Shown: positions 1 through 8,483 of the stretch, piece after piece | Layout of the letters: each line of letters begins with the position of its first letter | How positions within the stretch are numbered: position 1 is the first letter of the stretch | DNA from: JASSUD01 sp031963005 | GTDB lineage: Bacteria; Pseudomonadota; Gammaproteobacteria; Burkholderiales; Burkholderiaceae | Assembly: GCA_031963005.1 (NCBI GenBank) | Contig: JASSUL010000011.1 | Coordinates: 11,685-75,684, forward strand | DNA length: 64,000 nt | Reading direction: 5' to 3' | Program-made: the position numbers and the translations under genes | The notes under the pieces: generated by a model | Told to the model about the DNA's origin: nothing | What the model saw: the letters and a program-made list of their open reading frames with translations, nothing else | Databases searched by the model: none

Positions 1-453
1 AAATAAGCTCACCATCATATTGCCGGTCTTTACTGCTTTGGTCTCTCTGTTCTGAGTAATGCGTGTCGCAATCAGATTTTTTTCAATATAAGTCAGTGCT
101 TCTTTGACTGCTGCTTCGTGGGCCTCTCGCACATCCTGTTGCCCAGAGATTTCTGCCAAAATCGATACGCTCTTAGGCGCAGAAAAGGTGATATCAATAC
201 CTGGGCGGTGTTCACGCTCCTTCTCACCAGTTACTTTATTTCTGACCCATTTCCCTAACACCTGCCCTTCTATCTTGCCACTCAGTAGGTTAAAAAAGGC
301 TTTTTGTTCGATTTTCCCGGTTAATCCCAAGCGCGCAGCACCTTTGCCAAACCAAGCTGAATGTTCTAGCCCCTCGTTTTTCGTGTAGTAATTGTCTTTT
401 GAGAAATAATGCAGCGCCTGCCCTGCGCTTCCTACATTATTCAGGCTAATCAT
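1..453 (-). CDS. MobF-family conjugative relaxase (TraI/TrwC), N-terminal part, runs off the window
   Basis: The reverse strand opens with an ATG at 453 and stays open to the window edge (151 codons). The N-terminus begins MISLNNVGSAGQALHYFSKD and carries clustered tyrosines at residues 16, 22 and 23, the place of the nicking tyrosines in the TrwC/TraI family. A second family block, ITFSAPKSVS, follows at about residues 87-96. MobF relaxases cut one strand at oriT and stay bound to the 5' end during conjugation. The histidine triad and the helicase half lie beyond the edge, so completeness cannot be judged. It follows a TraD remnant in the same orientation, the traD-traI order of F-type plasmids. 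The family call is firm; function is doubtful because the partners are broken. Confidence 0.85.
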   Translation of the reverse strand, partial: MISLNNVGSAGQALHYFSKDNYYTKNEGLEHSAWFGKGAARLGLTGKIEQKAFFNLLSGKIEGQVLGKWVRNKVTGEKEREHRPGIDITFSAPKSVSILAEISGQQDVREAHEAAVKEALTYIEKNLIATRITQNRETKAVKTGNMMVSLF

Positions 454-569
454 GCTTTATATATCCCACAGGCTCGTATTTGCTTACCCTTCTATTGAAC
501 ACTTCGTTGATTCATTACATGAAATGAGCGAATAGCCTATCAATAAAATTTCTGTCTTTCTTTTATTTT

Positions 570-1307
570 TCATGCTGATGAAGCAGCGAGAACGGATTTA
601 AAAGTCATATCAAATTCATTTCGCTCAACGAATCCTTCTGCTATTTTCTGCATCGGTATGTAGGGGTAGCTTACCTTGGCTATCGGGTAGTCTCCAGGTG
701 CCATTAAATAGCCTGTCATATCAGGCAAAGTCAGAATTTCTGAAGGAAGAACAATGTCACGCATCGCTCGGCGCGCTGACACACTCACCCCGTCCCGATG
801 GCTATTTAGACCATAGTTAAACGTTTCTTCTTTTTCATCTACTTCTACCTGCCCCATCAGTTTTGACATCATCTTAGCGGCTTCACCATCCGTCACGCGT
901 AGCAATAATTTGGTTTGGCAACTTGAAATGATGGTTTTAGCGAATTCTTGCCCATAAATAGCGTAAAGCTGAGGCAAGTCTTGCATGCCCAACGCAAAAC
1001 ATAAGCCATACTTTCGGCCATTCGTGATCGCTAATTTCAAAATATCGAGCTTTTGTAGGGTCGGTAATTCGTCTAACGCAAACCAAAGACGTTCCTGGTG
1101 AATCGGACTCAGATCCAATACCGCTTTAATCGCAATATCGACCCAGAGCGAGAGCACAGGTTTTAGCGCTTCACGCAGAGATTCACGGGCCGTAATGAAC
1201 ATCCAAGTATCACTCTCTTCTTGTACCCACTGCCGAATTGAAAAAGGCTCGCCTTCATCATGCATTTGGTGTCTGACCCATCTTTGTTTAAACGGGTGGC
1301 AGAACAC
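570..1307 (-). pseudogene. traD: TraD-type conjugation coupling protein, 5'-truncated C-terminal half
   Basis: The translation matches the C-terminal part of the F-type coupling ATPase TraD: a WMFITAR block, then LKPVLSLWVDIAI, the Walker-B-like stretch LWFALDELPTLQKL, and later YGLNSHRDGVS and LPDMTGYLMAPGDYP. TraD is a membrane hexamer that feeds the relaxase-DNA complex to the type IV channel. The membrane anchor and Walker A region are missing. Similarity begins near position 1265 (DEGEPFSIRQW), and the residues before it are only antisense of a gene on the other strand. The break is a rearrangement joint. The C-terminus is also shorter than in F TraD, which has a long acidic tail. Confidence 0.8.
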
Positions 1308-1901
1308 AATGATATGACGCCAATGCGATTCTTAAATCAATCCGAAGATAGCCAAATGGCAATGTTTAAAGATTATTTAGAAGAAAAGAGCATCGTACAG
1401 CAAGCCAAACGTATGCCAGAGCAGGAAAACTTACCTATCACGGCAGATCAATTGAATGCGTTATCTGCATCGCAACGTGCACAGATGCCCAATAATATTG
1501 CCGAATTACATCAAGAAAAAATCGCTAAAACAGGTTTTAAATCTGTCGCGCCACTTGAAGTAAATACTCATGCTCCAGAAATAGTTAACAACGCTAAAAA
1601 CACGGTTTCTGAACAGCTAGACCCCACAGCTAAAAACAGTATCCCTTCTCGCGCAAGCAAGCTAGATGAAAATGTCCGTGCTTGGTCTAGTCCAGACAAA
1701 CCGATAGGAAGAGGGCGCGTCAATATGATGGGTGCTTTAGAAGATACTGAAGGCCACGATACCGCAGATTATGTGAATAAATTGCTCAATGTAGCTGTAG
1801 GGGGAGACGGAACCGCTGATGGGGAAAAATTGACCGACAATATGAAGCGTAAAGAAGGGATTTCATTGCCGATCAATACAAATGTTGAGAAGAAAAAATA
1901 G
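1260..1901 (+). pseudogene. Probable TraG C-terminal fragment (F-type mating-pair protein)
   Basis: The 213-residue frame starts at an incidental ATG at the junction with the traD fragment and has an in-frame stop at 1239-1241. It is hydrophilic and helical, with blocks such as AEHNDMTPMRFLNQSED, NSIPSRASKLDENVRAW and SSPDKPIGRGR that resemble the cytoplasmic or periplasmic tail of long F-type TraG proteins. This resemblance is recalled rather than computed. In F plasmids traG lies directly before traD in the same orientation. Here the two truncated 5' ends meet head to head, so an inversion or deletion joined them. There is no promoter or start of its own, and expression is unlikely. It could instead be another conjugation-linked protein. 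Confidence 0.5.
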
Positions 1902-1922
1902 GAACAAAAAAACACGCTACGC

Positions 1923-2255
1923 TTAATTTATCTCACGGGGAGATGTATTAGTGGGAATATGTATTTTCCCTCCCATATCCTCAATGGTCATACAGACTCT
2001 TCCTGTATATGGATCAATGCCTGTTGATACCTTTGGATAATCGCGAAAGACTTGATCCTCTAGAGGGCTAGCATTTCCCCTTTCAAACATATTTGTAAAT
2101 CCATCGCTGAGCCACCAGGCTAACAAGCAAGGGATCCAAATAAAGCTACTACCTATCAACATGCCCAAAAAATTCAGGAATGTTTTATCGGATAGTACAA
2201 AAGCGAGAAATAACGGTAAGCCTATCGGGAAAAGTAGTTTTTTTAGATAACGCAT
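1923..2255 (-). CDS. Hypothetical small inner-membrane protein
   Basis: The 110-residue protein has two hydrophobic segments near the N-terminus (about residues 8-22 and 28-48), followed by a polar tail with DPYTGRVCMTIEDMGGKIHI. The start ATG at 2255 lies 2 bp after the stop of the preceding gene (2258-2530), so the two are probably co-translated. No family is recognised. The tail pattern, a short globular domain behind a membrane hairpin, is common among small plasmid or conjugation accessory proteins. It lies directly beside the transfer-gene remnants, so it may be a passenger of the same element. Confidence 0.5.
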   Translation of the reverse strand: MRYLKKLLFPIGLPLFLAFVLSDKTFLNFLGMLIGSSFIWIPCLLAWWLSDGFTNMFERGNASPLEDQVFRDYPKVSTGIDPYTGRVCMTIEDMGGKIHIPTNTSPREIN

Positions 2256-2257
2256 GA

Positions 2258-2530
2258 CTATTTTCTTTGTTCGATGATTAAATAAAATGATTGCACACCG
2301 TTGGCATTAGATGCGGATCCGCTATTCACCACCCGATAACCTTTTTCGTAAATTTCCTGAACGCTTTTTACTGTTCCTATATGCTCGCAAGAAATGGAAG
2401 CGCCGTAAGTGTTAGGCAAAGGGTTCTCGGAGTAGCAAAAGCCACCTTTTAAACTACCTGCGGCATGCACATTACCTACAAAACCAAGAAAAGTGGCAAT
2501 CGTTATAGCTGTGGCAAGTAATGTTTTCAT
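2258..2530 (-). CDS. Hypothetical small secreted protein
   Basis: The start is placed at the internal ATG at 2530 because it is preceded by a GGAA ribosome-binding site and begins a classical signal peptide (MKTLLATAITIATFLGF, cleavage expected after VHAA). A longer upstream frame to 2611 would bury this signal. The mature protein is about 65 residues with two cysteines, in FCYSE and ISCEH, which could form a disulphide in the periplasm. It is probably translated together with the downstream membrane protein. The family is unrecognised. The two genes could form an envelope pair left from the conjugative element. Confidence 0.55.
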   Translation of the reverse strand: MKTLLATAITIATFLGFVGNVHAAGSLKGGFCYSENPLPNTYGASISCEHIGTVKSVQEIYEKGYRVVNSGSASNANGVQSFYLIIEQRK

Positions 2531-2661
2531 AGATTTCCAGTGTGTATAAGTGATTTTCAATAAAAAAGAAATCTTAAGCCATGTATAAAAAATGGCTACC
2601 GGCAATTTCACTGAGTGAAGAAATTTTTATCTTCTAATAATAGCTTCCCGTTTCAACTTTG

Positions 2662-4236
2662 TTATGTCCCCATTGTGTCCGCATTCGGATTTATAAGATA
2701 CGCACTGCGCATGCCCCAAACGTAGAAGCCTAGCGATAAGATCGCCACTGTGAATATATCCCACCCAAAGGGAATGATATTGTTGCCACCAAACTGCTCG
2801 CTACCGCAATAGGACACCAGCGCCATGATAGGTAGATAAGATATTAGCCACCATGCGCTCTTGAGCGCAGCGCCCCAATGATGGTTCGCTCGACCGTCTT
2901 TCAATTGATAATAAAAATAGAAAGGTAGCGCAACAATGATGAGCACAATAATTTTGCCGGTTAACGGCCAATGCGCGCCATACAGAATCAATGAGGCAAA
3001 AATAAACGCGACGGGCGCAATGACCTGCATGCCTGGAATACGCAGCGGCCATTGACGCTCAGGGGACGAGCGCCGCAGCGCCATGAGACTAATTGGTCCC
3101 GTTAGGTAGGAAATCACCGTCATCACTGAGATCACCGCCGCTAACGCACTCCAACCACGAAAAAAAAACATAAAAAGAAAAGCTACGCCAAGATTGAGCC
3201 ACATGGCGGGGCGGGGCACGCCATAAAGCGGATGAACCCTCCCAAAAATCCTCGGCAACGTATGATTGCGCTCTAGTGCGTAGATCATGCGCGAGGTGGT
3301 GGCCATATAGATAATGCCTGTCCCGCTTGGGCTGGCAAACGCATCCAAATACAGCAGCATCGCAAGCCAATTCAAATTTAACGCAATCGCAAGTTGTGCG
3401 AAAGGAGAGCTAAATTCAAGGGTGCTCCATCCTACTGTTCCTTCTGCGGGTGTGGCTGCACTAATAAAGGCCACTTGCAGCAGTAGATAAATTACCAGTG
3501 ATATCAAAATTGAACTAATCACGGCAAATGGCACATTCCAAGTCGGATTTTTTGCTTCACCGGCAAGGTTAATTGGGCTTTGGAAGCCGTTGAAACTCAT
3601 CACCACGCCGCTTGTCGCCACTGCCGTTAAAATCGCTGACCAACCGTAAGGGGTAAAATTATGCGCACTATATAAATCCAGATGACTTGTATAGAAGCTA
3701 CTGGCTATAAGCGCAATAGCAGTAATGATTGGGACAGCAAACTTGAAAATCGTAATCGCAAAATTTGCTCGCAGCAGTGCTTTTGCCCCCCAGTAATTTA
3801 AAAGAAAGTAGACAATAATCAGTAAGCCCGAGAGCACTAAGCCGCTAGGCTGCAACAAACCATCCGCATATAAATTTTGCGCCCATTGCCAGCGCCATGA
3901 ACTCATATATTGAATTGAAGCCTCCGCCTCAATCGGAATGACCGAGACAATCGCAATCCAATTTGTCCAGGCGCTAATAAAACCCGTGAGTGGGCCATGT
4001 GAGTAATAGGCATACCGCACCATGCCGCCTGACTGCGGAAACATTGCGCCGAGTTCAGCATAAGTGAGCGCAATCATCAAAATCACGACAGCGCCAATTA
4101 TCCACGCCACAATCGCGGCTGGCCCGGCAATTTTTGCTGCCCTCCACGCCCCAAAGAGCCATCCTGAGCCAAGAATAGAACCCAAGCCTGTCAGCACTAA
4201 AGAAGTTAGGCCGATATGCCTTTTCACCTTATCCAT
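2662..4236 (-). CDS. Amino-acid permease, APC superfamily
   Basis: From the ATG at 4236 the product has 524 residues and a dozen or more hydrophobic segments. The N-terminus MDKVKRHIGLTSLVLTGLGS, followed by ILGSGWLFGAW, is the conserved first-helix substrate-binding motif of APC amino-acid/polyamine transporters. The 4236 start is chosen over the longer frame to 4332 because GGGGAA sits just upstream and the extra 32 residues are Cys/Phe-rich junk. The protein should import an amino acid by proton symport; the substrate cannot be told. The gene stands alone, with two perfect dyads in the 340-bp region upstream. For a host-dependent bacterium, amino-acid uptake is a plausible need. Confidence 0.85.
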   Translation of the reverse strand: MDKVKRHIGLTSLVLTGLGSILGSGWLFGAWRAAKIAGPAAIVAWIIGAVVILMIALTYAELGAMFPQSGGMVRYAYYSHGPLTGFISAWTNWIAIVSVIPIEAEASIQYMSSWRWQWAQNLYADGLLQPSGLVLSGLLIIVYFLLNYWGAKALLRANFAITIFKFAVPIITAIALIASSFYTSHLDLYSAHNFTPYGWSAILTAVATSGVVMSFNGFQSPINLAGEAKNPTWNVPFAVISSILISLVIYLLLQVAFISAATPAEGTVGWSTLEFSSPFAQLAIALNLNWLAMLLYLDAFASPSGTGIIYMATTSRMIYALERNHTLPRIFGRVHPLYGVPRPAMWLNLGVAFLFMFFFRGWSALAAVISVMTVISYLTGPISLMALRRSSPERQWPLRIPGMQVIAPVAFIFASLILYGAHWPLTGKIIVLIIVALPFYFYYQLKDGRANHHWGAALKSAWWLISYLPIMALVSYCGSEQFGGNNIIPFGWDIFTVAILSLGFYVWGMRSAYLINPNADTMGT

Positions 4237-4449
4237 GAGCAGTTCCCCATGAAAATACCCACTGGTTTTAATAACTGGGCGGTGAGATGACCCACAGGAA
4301 AAAAAGCAGAAAAAAAAGAGACAGCACAACACGCAGAAACATAGAAATCGAACCCTTTAACGAGATGCCAAGCTAGCTCAGCAAGAATGGCAAAGATCTG
4401 CCGTGGCTTTGCGATTATCATCATGGTGAAAATTTGAGTAGTAGAAGAC

Positions 4450-4479
4450 CCCGCCAGGCTGATGCACCAGCCTGGCGGG
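4450..4479. promoter_or_regulatory. 12-bp perfect stem-loop
   Basis: The arms cccgccaggctg and cagcctggcggg are perfect complements around a 6-nt loop. Neither strand has a T-run right after it, so it is not a standard intrinsic terminator. It lies about 215 bp before the permease start and about 100 bp after the stop of the 4578-5798 gene. Confidence 0.4.
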
Positions 4480-4528
4480 AGAAAGATAGGCATCTCATCG
4501 GTTGATCAAGCCATGAGACATCTCTTTC

Positions 4529-4548
4529 GCATCGCTCATGAGCGATGC
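4529..4548. promoter_or_regulatory. Perfect 20-bp palindrome, possible operator
   Basis: The sequence gcatcgctcatgagcgatgc reads the same on both strands. Such a site suits a dimeric regulator, but no regulator is encoded next door, and the role is inferred. Confidence 0.3.
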
Positions 4549-4577
4549 CATGCGGTGTGGTACCGCTTAAGCCTGCG

Positions 4578-5798
4578 TTAAGCCACCCATCTCAGCTTAG
4601 GTTCTTCTTGCTCATTCGCTGATTTAGGCTGTCCTTCTCCGGTCTTATTTTTTTCCAGCATTTCAACTTTATTAGTTAGCTCGTTGATTTTTTCAAACTG
4701 AGCCATCACCATTGCTTGTAAATCCGCAATGGTTTGACTCTGCTCATTACTTCTATCTGCTATTTTTTGTGTTGCGTAAGTTACATTCTTAACTTGATCA
4801 ATAACTCTTTCCATGATGTCTTCTTCCTGCTGAATTTGATTGAGTAAGCTTTTGACCTCTCTTTGTATGTTTTTCAGGGGAGCGCGATAGGTATCCCATT
4901 TCTCTTTCTCAACATGAGAAGCACGCTCCTGTTTCATATACCAAAGCCGGAAACCGCCCAAAACAGCGCCGGCTACCAAGCCAATGACGGCAGAGATAGT
5001 GACGGGTAGCACCGTAAACGCTGCGGCTGTAGCCAAGCAACCTCCTACCACGCTCCATAAGGTAGTACTGATCCCCAAACGAAACTCGGCCTCTTTTACA
5101 TCAGGCGTTTGAGATTGATAGAAGGTAGTGCTTAAAGTCGTTAGGTCTGAGATCAAGGTATTGAGCGTTATTGCTGCTGAACGCATATCTTTTAAATTTT
5201 TTTGATCTTGCGCTTCAATAAAGGCCGTTTTGATCTTTTCAAGCCGTGCCTTGAACTCTCCACCAGGCTCTTCGAGTCGGTCTATATCTTCCTCTTTGAT
5301 TAAAGAGAACGATAAGCGCCAGATAAAACGCTCAATGGAGCTGAACTGATTTTTTAATTCTCCGACTTTTTGCGTAATAGCCTCTGGAATAGATATCGCC
5401 TCCACGGAAAACGAAGGTACGGTCACCTTCTCCCAAAGTGTAAACATCCCCGTTTTTTCCAAACAAGAAGCGTTAGCCACCGCTAAGGCTTGGCTTAATT
5501 TTGTTTGTGTAATGGGATGCCTAACTATGAGCTGTAGGGGTATTTTTAGTTCAGGCTGAGTTAGAGCGATCTCTTTTAAAAGGACGGGTTTTTTCTCGTC
5601 CTGAGTCGAAGATGTCCCCCATTCTCCTGTGAACGCTTGGGAAGGTTTTGAGACTTGCGTAAGGTCATCCTGATTAAACGGAAAACGATCAATATGAACG
5701 TATTCCGCTAATTCCTCTGAGCTAACGTTTTTATCAGCTAGCGGTGCCTTTTCGTTTAGGCGATAAGGGGCCGCTGCTGATGCAGCTAAAGTTTGCAT
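4578..5798 (-). CDS. Hypothetical membrane-hairpin protein with C-terminal coiled coil
   Basis: The 406-residue product starts at an ATG with a strong GGGAGG site. It has a polar N-terminal half, two adjacent hydrophobic segments at about residues 245-285 (starting TTLWSVVGGCLATAAAFTVL), and then a long heptad-like helix (about 290-390) rich in Glu, Gln and Lys. No enzymatic motif is visible. The layout, soluble head, membrane hairpin and coiled coil, is seen in chemoreceptor-like proteins and in secreted effectors of intracellular bacteria, but no HAMP or signalling tip is present. It stands alone between a permease and a gene-poor stretch. Function unknown. Confidence 0.6.
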   Translation of the reverse strand: MQTLAASAAAPYRLNEKAPLADKNVSSEELAEYVHIDRFPFNQDDLTQVSKPSQAFTGEWGTSSTQDEKKPVLLKEIALTQPELKIPLQLIVRHPITQTKLSQALAVANASCLEKTGMFTLWEKVTVPSFSVEAISIPEAITQKVGELKNQFSSIERFIWRLSFSLIKEEDIDRLEEPGGEFKARLEKIKTAFIEAQDQKNLKDMRSAAITLNTLISDLTTLSTTFYQSQTPDVKEAEFRLGISTTLWSVVGGCLATAAAFTVLPVTISAVIGLVAGAVLGGFRLWYMKQERASHVEKEKWDTYRAPLKNIQREVKSLLNQIQQEEDIMERVIDQVKNVTYATQKIADRSNEQSQTIADLQAMVMAQFEKINELTNKVEMLEKNKTGEGQPKSANEQEEPKLRWVA

Positions 5799-6589
5799 GG
5801 CAGCCTCCCTAGTTATGCGTTAGCAAACAGGGCGCGGCAAAACTATCCCGCTCTGCTTGAGGCAAGCAGAAAAAGGAAGACCTAACGAGTGCAGTGCGAA
5901 GGGATAAAGAAGAATTACTTGGGGGGTGTGGGTAAGATTGAATGCAAAACATGGCTTCGGCTCCTCTGTTGAGAGACGTTAAATCTCGCCTTACTAGAGC
6001 GAGAAAGAGGGTGGGCGGGGCTAGTAAACTGCAACAGACAGCCGGGCTCATTATTTCAAGAAAGCACTGCCCCTTTCGAGGAATACTCTCTAAAACTAAT
6101 CAGTCTTCGTAGGGAGCGACCCTACTAGACAATAAGCCCTCCCCGCCCTTTGAGGCGAAACCGAAGGGGGAGCCGCAATTGACAGTGCGGCACTGGTCTG
6201 TTGTGTGTTTACTAGGCACCAACCGAGGCTAATATAGCCATGACCCAGAGAATTTGTCAAATCTTTTACTAAGAATGCTCTGTAGGCCCTAATGGTATTG
6301 ATTAAAATGGGATCGCAAGATCTAAGAAGAAAATTAACGTGACTGATTTTTGGAGATTTTTCCAAGAAAACAAGCCGCATGCCATACAACAGTATTAGAG
6401 ATCAGCTAAATAAAAGCACGGTTAAGAAGTAGAAAAGACGTTCAGGATATTCTCTTTATAGATATAGGACTTATATTGGCTAGCAGCAAAAATGCTTTAC
6501 AAGGATGATCTGCTGACTACAATGTGTCTGTAAGCGCTGGCGTAAGGACGAAATTTTTCATGCTTCCCCCGTGTTTCATTCTTTGACTA
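5799..6589. other. Gene-poor stretch with a GC-rich hairpin
   Basis: Frames in this 790-bp region (for example 5809-6051 and 6096-6389, both on the reverse strand) lack ribosome sites and protein-like composition and are not called. A GC-rich imperfect hairpin is centred at 6137-6170 (ctcccc and gggag arms with a short inner stem). The upstream part holds the leader of the 4578-5798 gene and the right part the leader of the BrnT-like gene. Confidence 0.4.
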
Positions 6590-7177
6590 ATGCCCATGAA
6601 AATAACTTTTGATCCAAAGAAAGCAGCGCATAACCTATACATGCACAAAGTAGGCTTTGAGGAAGCTGCTACCGTATTTTTCGATCCGAGCGCGGTGACG
6701 CGTATTCGTGAACATGGTGACGATGTATGGCGCTATACCACTTTAGGCAGAAGCGCTTCAGGAAAGCACTTAGTAGTGATATGGATAGCGCCTGAAGACA
6801 GAGCAAAGCGTAAAGAAAAAGAAAGACGTAAGGTAGAGGATGCCCTTTTTAAAAAGGGAGAAAAACTCGCAGATAAAGCAAAAAAAGAATTTGAGAAGCA
6901 GCGCAAGCATGACGCCGAGCTTCAAAACGAGATACGCATTATTTCAGCACGCTTGGAACATGATTTTCCGCATGCACATCCGGTTCATAAAATACCTGCA
7001 TTAAGACGCTTTCAAGCGGAACATGAAGTGAAGCCAGATGTAATTCTGCGTATCAACTCAAATACTGCGGACTTTATCCAGTCATGTGCGGAATTAGAAG
7101 ATAAGAATTTCCAGGACATTGTGCACGTTGCTTTGCAGCAATATATGGAAAGCAAGGGCGGCCAAGAAATTCATTAA
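6590..7177 (+). CDS. BrnT-like toxin domain with coiled-coil insertion, fused to a BrnA-like C-terminus
   Basis: Residues 3-66 match the BrnT (DUF497) fold: ITFDPKKAAHNLYMHKVGFE, then EAATVFFDP, a TLGRSASGKHLVVIW strand pair, and after a gap the hallmark strand IRIISAR at 115-121. BrnT is a type II toxin ribonuclease of about 90 residues. Here about 43 highly charged residues (72-114, Lys/Glu-rich, helical) are inserted before the last strand. The C-terminus (about 146-188: KPDVILRINSNTADFI, then ALQQYMESKG) looks like the ribbon-helix-helix part of the partner antitoxin BrnA. No separate brnA follows. Toxin and antitoxin-like parts thus appear on one 195-residue chain. Starts at 6590 and 6596 are both possible; neither has a clear ribosome site. 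The BrnT part is fairly sure, the BrnA part less so. Confidence 0.65.
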   Translation: MPMKITFDPKKAAHNLYMHKVGFEEAATVFFDPSAVTRIREHGDDVWRYTTLGRSASGKHLVVIWIAPEDRAKRKEKERRKVEDALFKKGEKLADKAKKEFEKQRKHDAELQNEIRIISARLEHDFPHAHPVHKIPALRRFQAEHEVKPDVILRINSNTADFIQSCAELEDKNFQDIVHVALQQYMESKGGQEIH

Positions 7178-7334
7178 TTCACATGCCCGTTGCAGACCGC
7201 TTTGAAGTTGCCGCTTTTACTTAAACTTAGCAAGACAGATCTGTAGGTCAGGGGCTACAATCACTCCTGACAAATAATCCCTCACGCCTAAATTACATCT
7301 TTAGGTTGCCGATTTAGCCCGTTTTTTGTATCTC

Positions 7335-8276
7335 ATGACCGATATCCAGACTAATCCTCGCACCCATGCTGATGAAGCATGGAAGCACGTCCTAAATGTG
7401 TATTTTCAATCATTTATGTGCTTTTTTTTCCCCGATCTGGCTAAAAAAATTGATTGGGCGGCAGGCTACGAAATGTTGGACCAAGAACTGCTAAAAATTG
7501 CCTCGGATTCGGTGATCAGCGCACGGCGGGTAGACAAGCTTATCAAGGTTAAGTCTTTAGATGGACAGCATTGCCTCGTTCTTTTGCACGTCGAGGTGCA
7601 AAATACCAAAGACAAGCACTTTGAACCGCGACTGTTCCAATATTTCTACCGACTGTGTGACCTGTATGATCTACCTGTTCTGACCTTAGCCATTTTGGCA
7701 GATGATCGCGTTAACTGGCGACCAGACCATTACACTAAAGAAGTTTGGGGCCATCCTGTTTGCCATTTCCAATTTTTAATTAGTAAATTATTGGACTATA
7801 AAGGCCAGGAAGACCAGCTAACAGAAATGGACAATCCATTCGGCACCGTTGTGGCTGCACACTTAGCTGGACTGAAAACCCGCTCTAAACCAGAAGAACG
7901 TTACACCTCAAAGCTTGCCCTTACCCGTCAACTTTATGACAAAGGACTTGGGCGGGAGGCTATTATTAATTTATATACGTTTATAGATGGCATCTTGACG
8001 TTACCAGAGAGCCTGGCGAATCGTTATAATGACTCTATTGAAGCAATAGAACAGGAGCGTAATATGGCTTATGTGACCAGCATTGAACAGCGTGGCATAC
8101 AGCAAGGCTTGCAACAAGGTTTGCTGCAAAGCGCGTCGTCTCTCGCTAAGTATTTATTAAATACAGAAAATTTTAGCCCAGAAAAAGTGAAAAAAGCAGT
8201 GAAAGAAGCGACCGGGCTAGAAATAGCAGATAAAGATCTGGCTGAATTACGTACTCAAAAACCGAATCAGCACTAA
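7335..8276 (+). CDS. Rpn/YhgA-family PD-(D/E)XK nuclease-like protein
   Basis: The 313-residue protein has the Rpn arrangement: a helical N-terminus (HADEAWKHVLNVYFQ), a nuclease core with RVDKLIKV and LVLLHVEVQ as the D...ExQ active-site strands, YFYRLCDLY, and a C-terminal tail with the Gln/Gly repeat GIQQGLQQGLLQ. Rpn proteins are DNA endonucleases that promote recA-independent recombination and are often carried on mobile DNA. ATG at 7335 is preferred to the TTG at 7326. A terminator-like hairpin follows at 8345-8379. The gene is intact, with no frameshift. It sits in the accessory region among toxin-antitoxin remnants. Confidence 0.8.
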   Translation: MTDIQTNPRTHADEAWKHVLNVYFQSFMCFFFPDLAKKIDWAAGYEMLDQELLKIASDSVISARRVDKLIKVKSLDGQHCLVLLHVEVQNTKDKHFEPRLFQYFYRLCDLYDLPVLTLAILADDRVNWRPDHYTKEVWGHPVCHFQFLISKLLDYKGQEDQLTEMDNPFGTVVAAHLAGLKTRSKPEERYTSKLALTRQLYDKGLGREAIINLYTFIDGILTLPESLANRYNDSIEAIEQERNMAYVTSIEQRGIQQGLQQGLLQSASSLAKYLLNTENFSPEKVKKAVKEATGLEIADKDLAELRTQKPNQH

Positions 8277-8344
8277 GTTTTATAAGAAATGAGGGAATTT
8301 GCTCAAGCAAGGCCCTCTTTGCATAACTTGGCTATCGAGTTTGT

Positions 8345-8379
8345 ATCCCCTCGCTCTATGAGAATGTGGGGATTTTTTA
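8345..8379 (+). terminator. Intrinsic terminator after the Rpn-like gene
   Basis: The arms atcccc and ggggat are separated by a 17-nt loop and followed by a run of T (ttttt). It lies 70 bp after the stop of the Rpn-like gene on the same strand. Confidence 0.5.
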
Positions 8380-8483
8380 TTTAAAGGGCCTAAAAGGGGG
8401 CTATCAAAATTAAAAAGTGTAGAAACTCCCATTTTTCTTGCTGAACTTAGCGCTTATGTAGTGAATAAAAAAGTACAAATTGC

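Larger units (their letters stand above)
4237..4577. other. Gene-free spacer upstream of the permease, with two dyads
   Basis: No credible frame is seen here. The spacer holds a 12-bp perfect stem at 4450-4479 and a perfect 20-bp palindrome at 4529-4548, both listed separately. It contains the permease leader and promoter and the region after the stop of the upstream gene. Confidence 0.5.

Noticed and set aside
2801..3370. Reverse-strand frames of 83 and 93 codons inside the permease gene
   Set aside because: They overlap a clear permease in another phase, have no ribosome sites and improbable composition.
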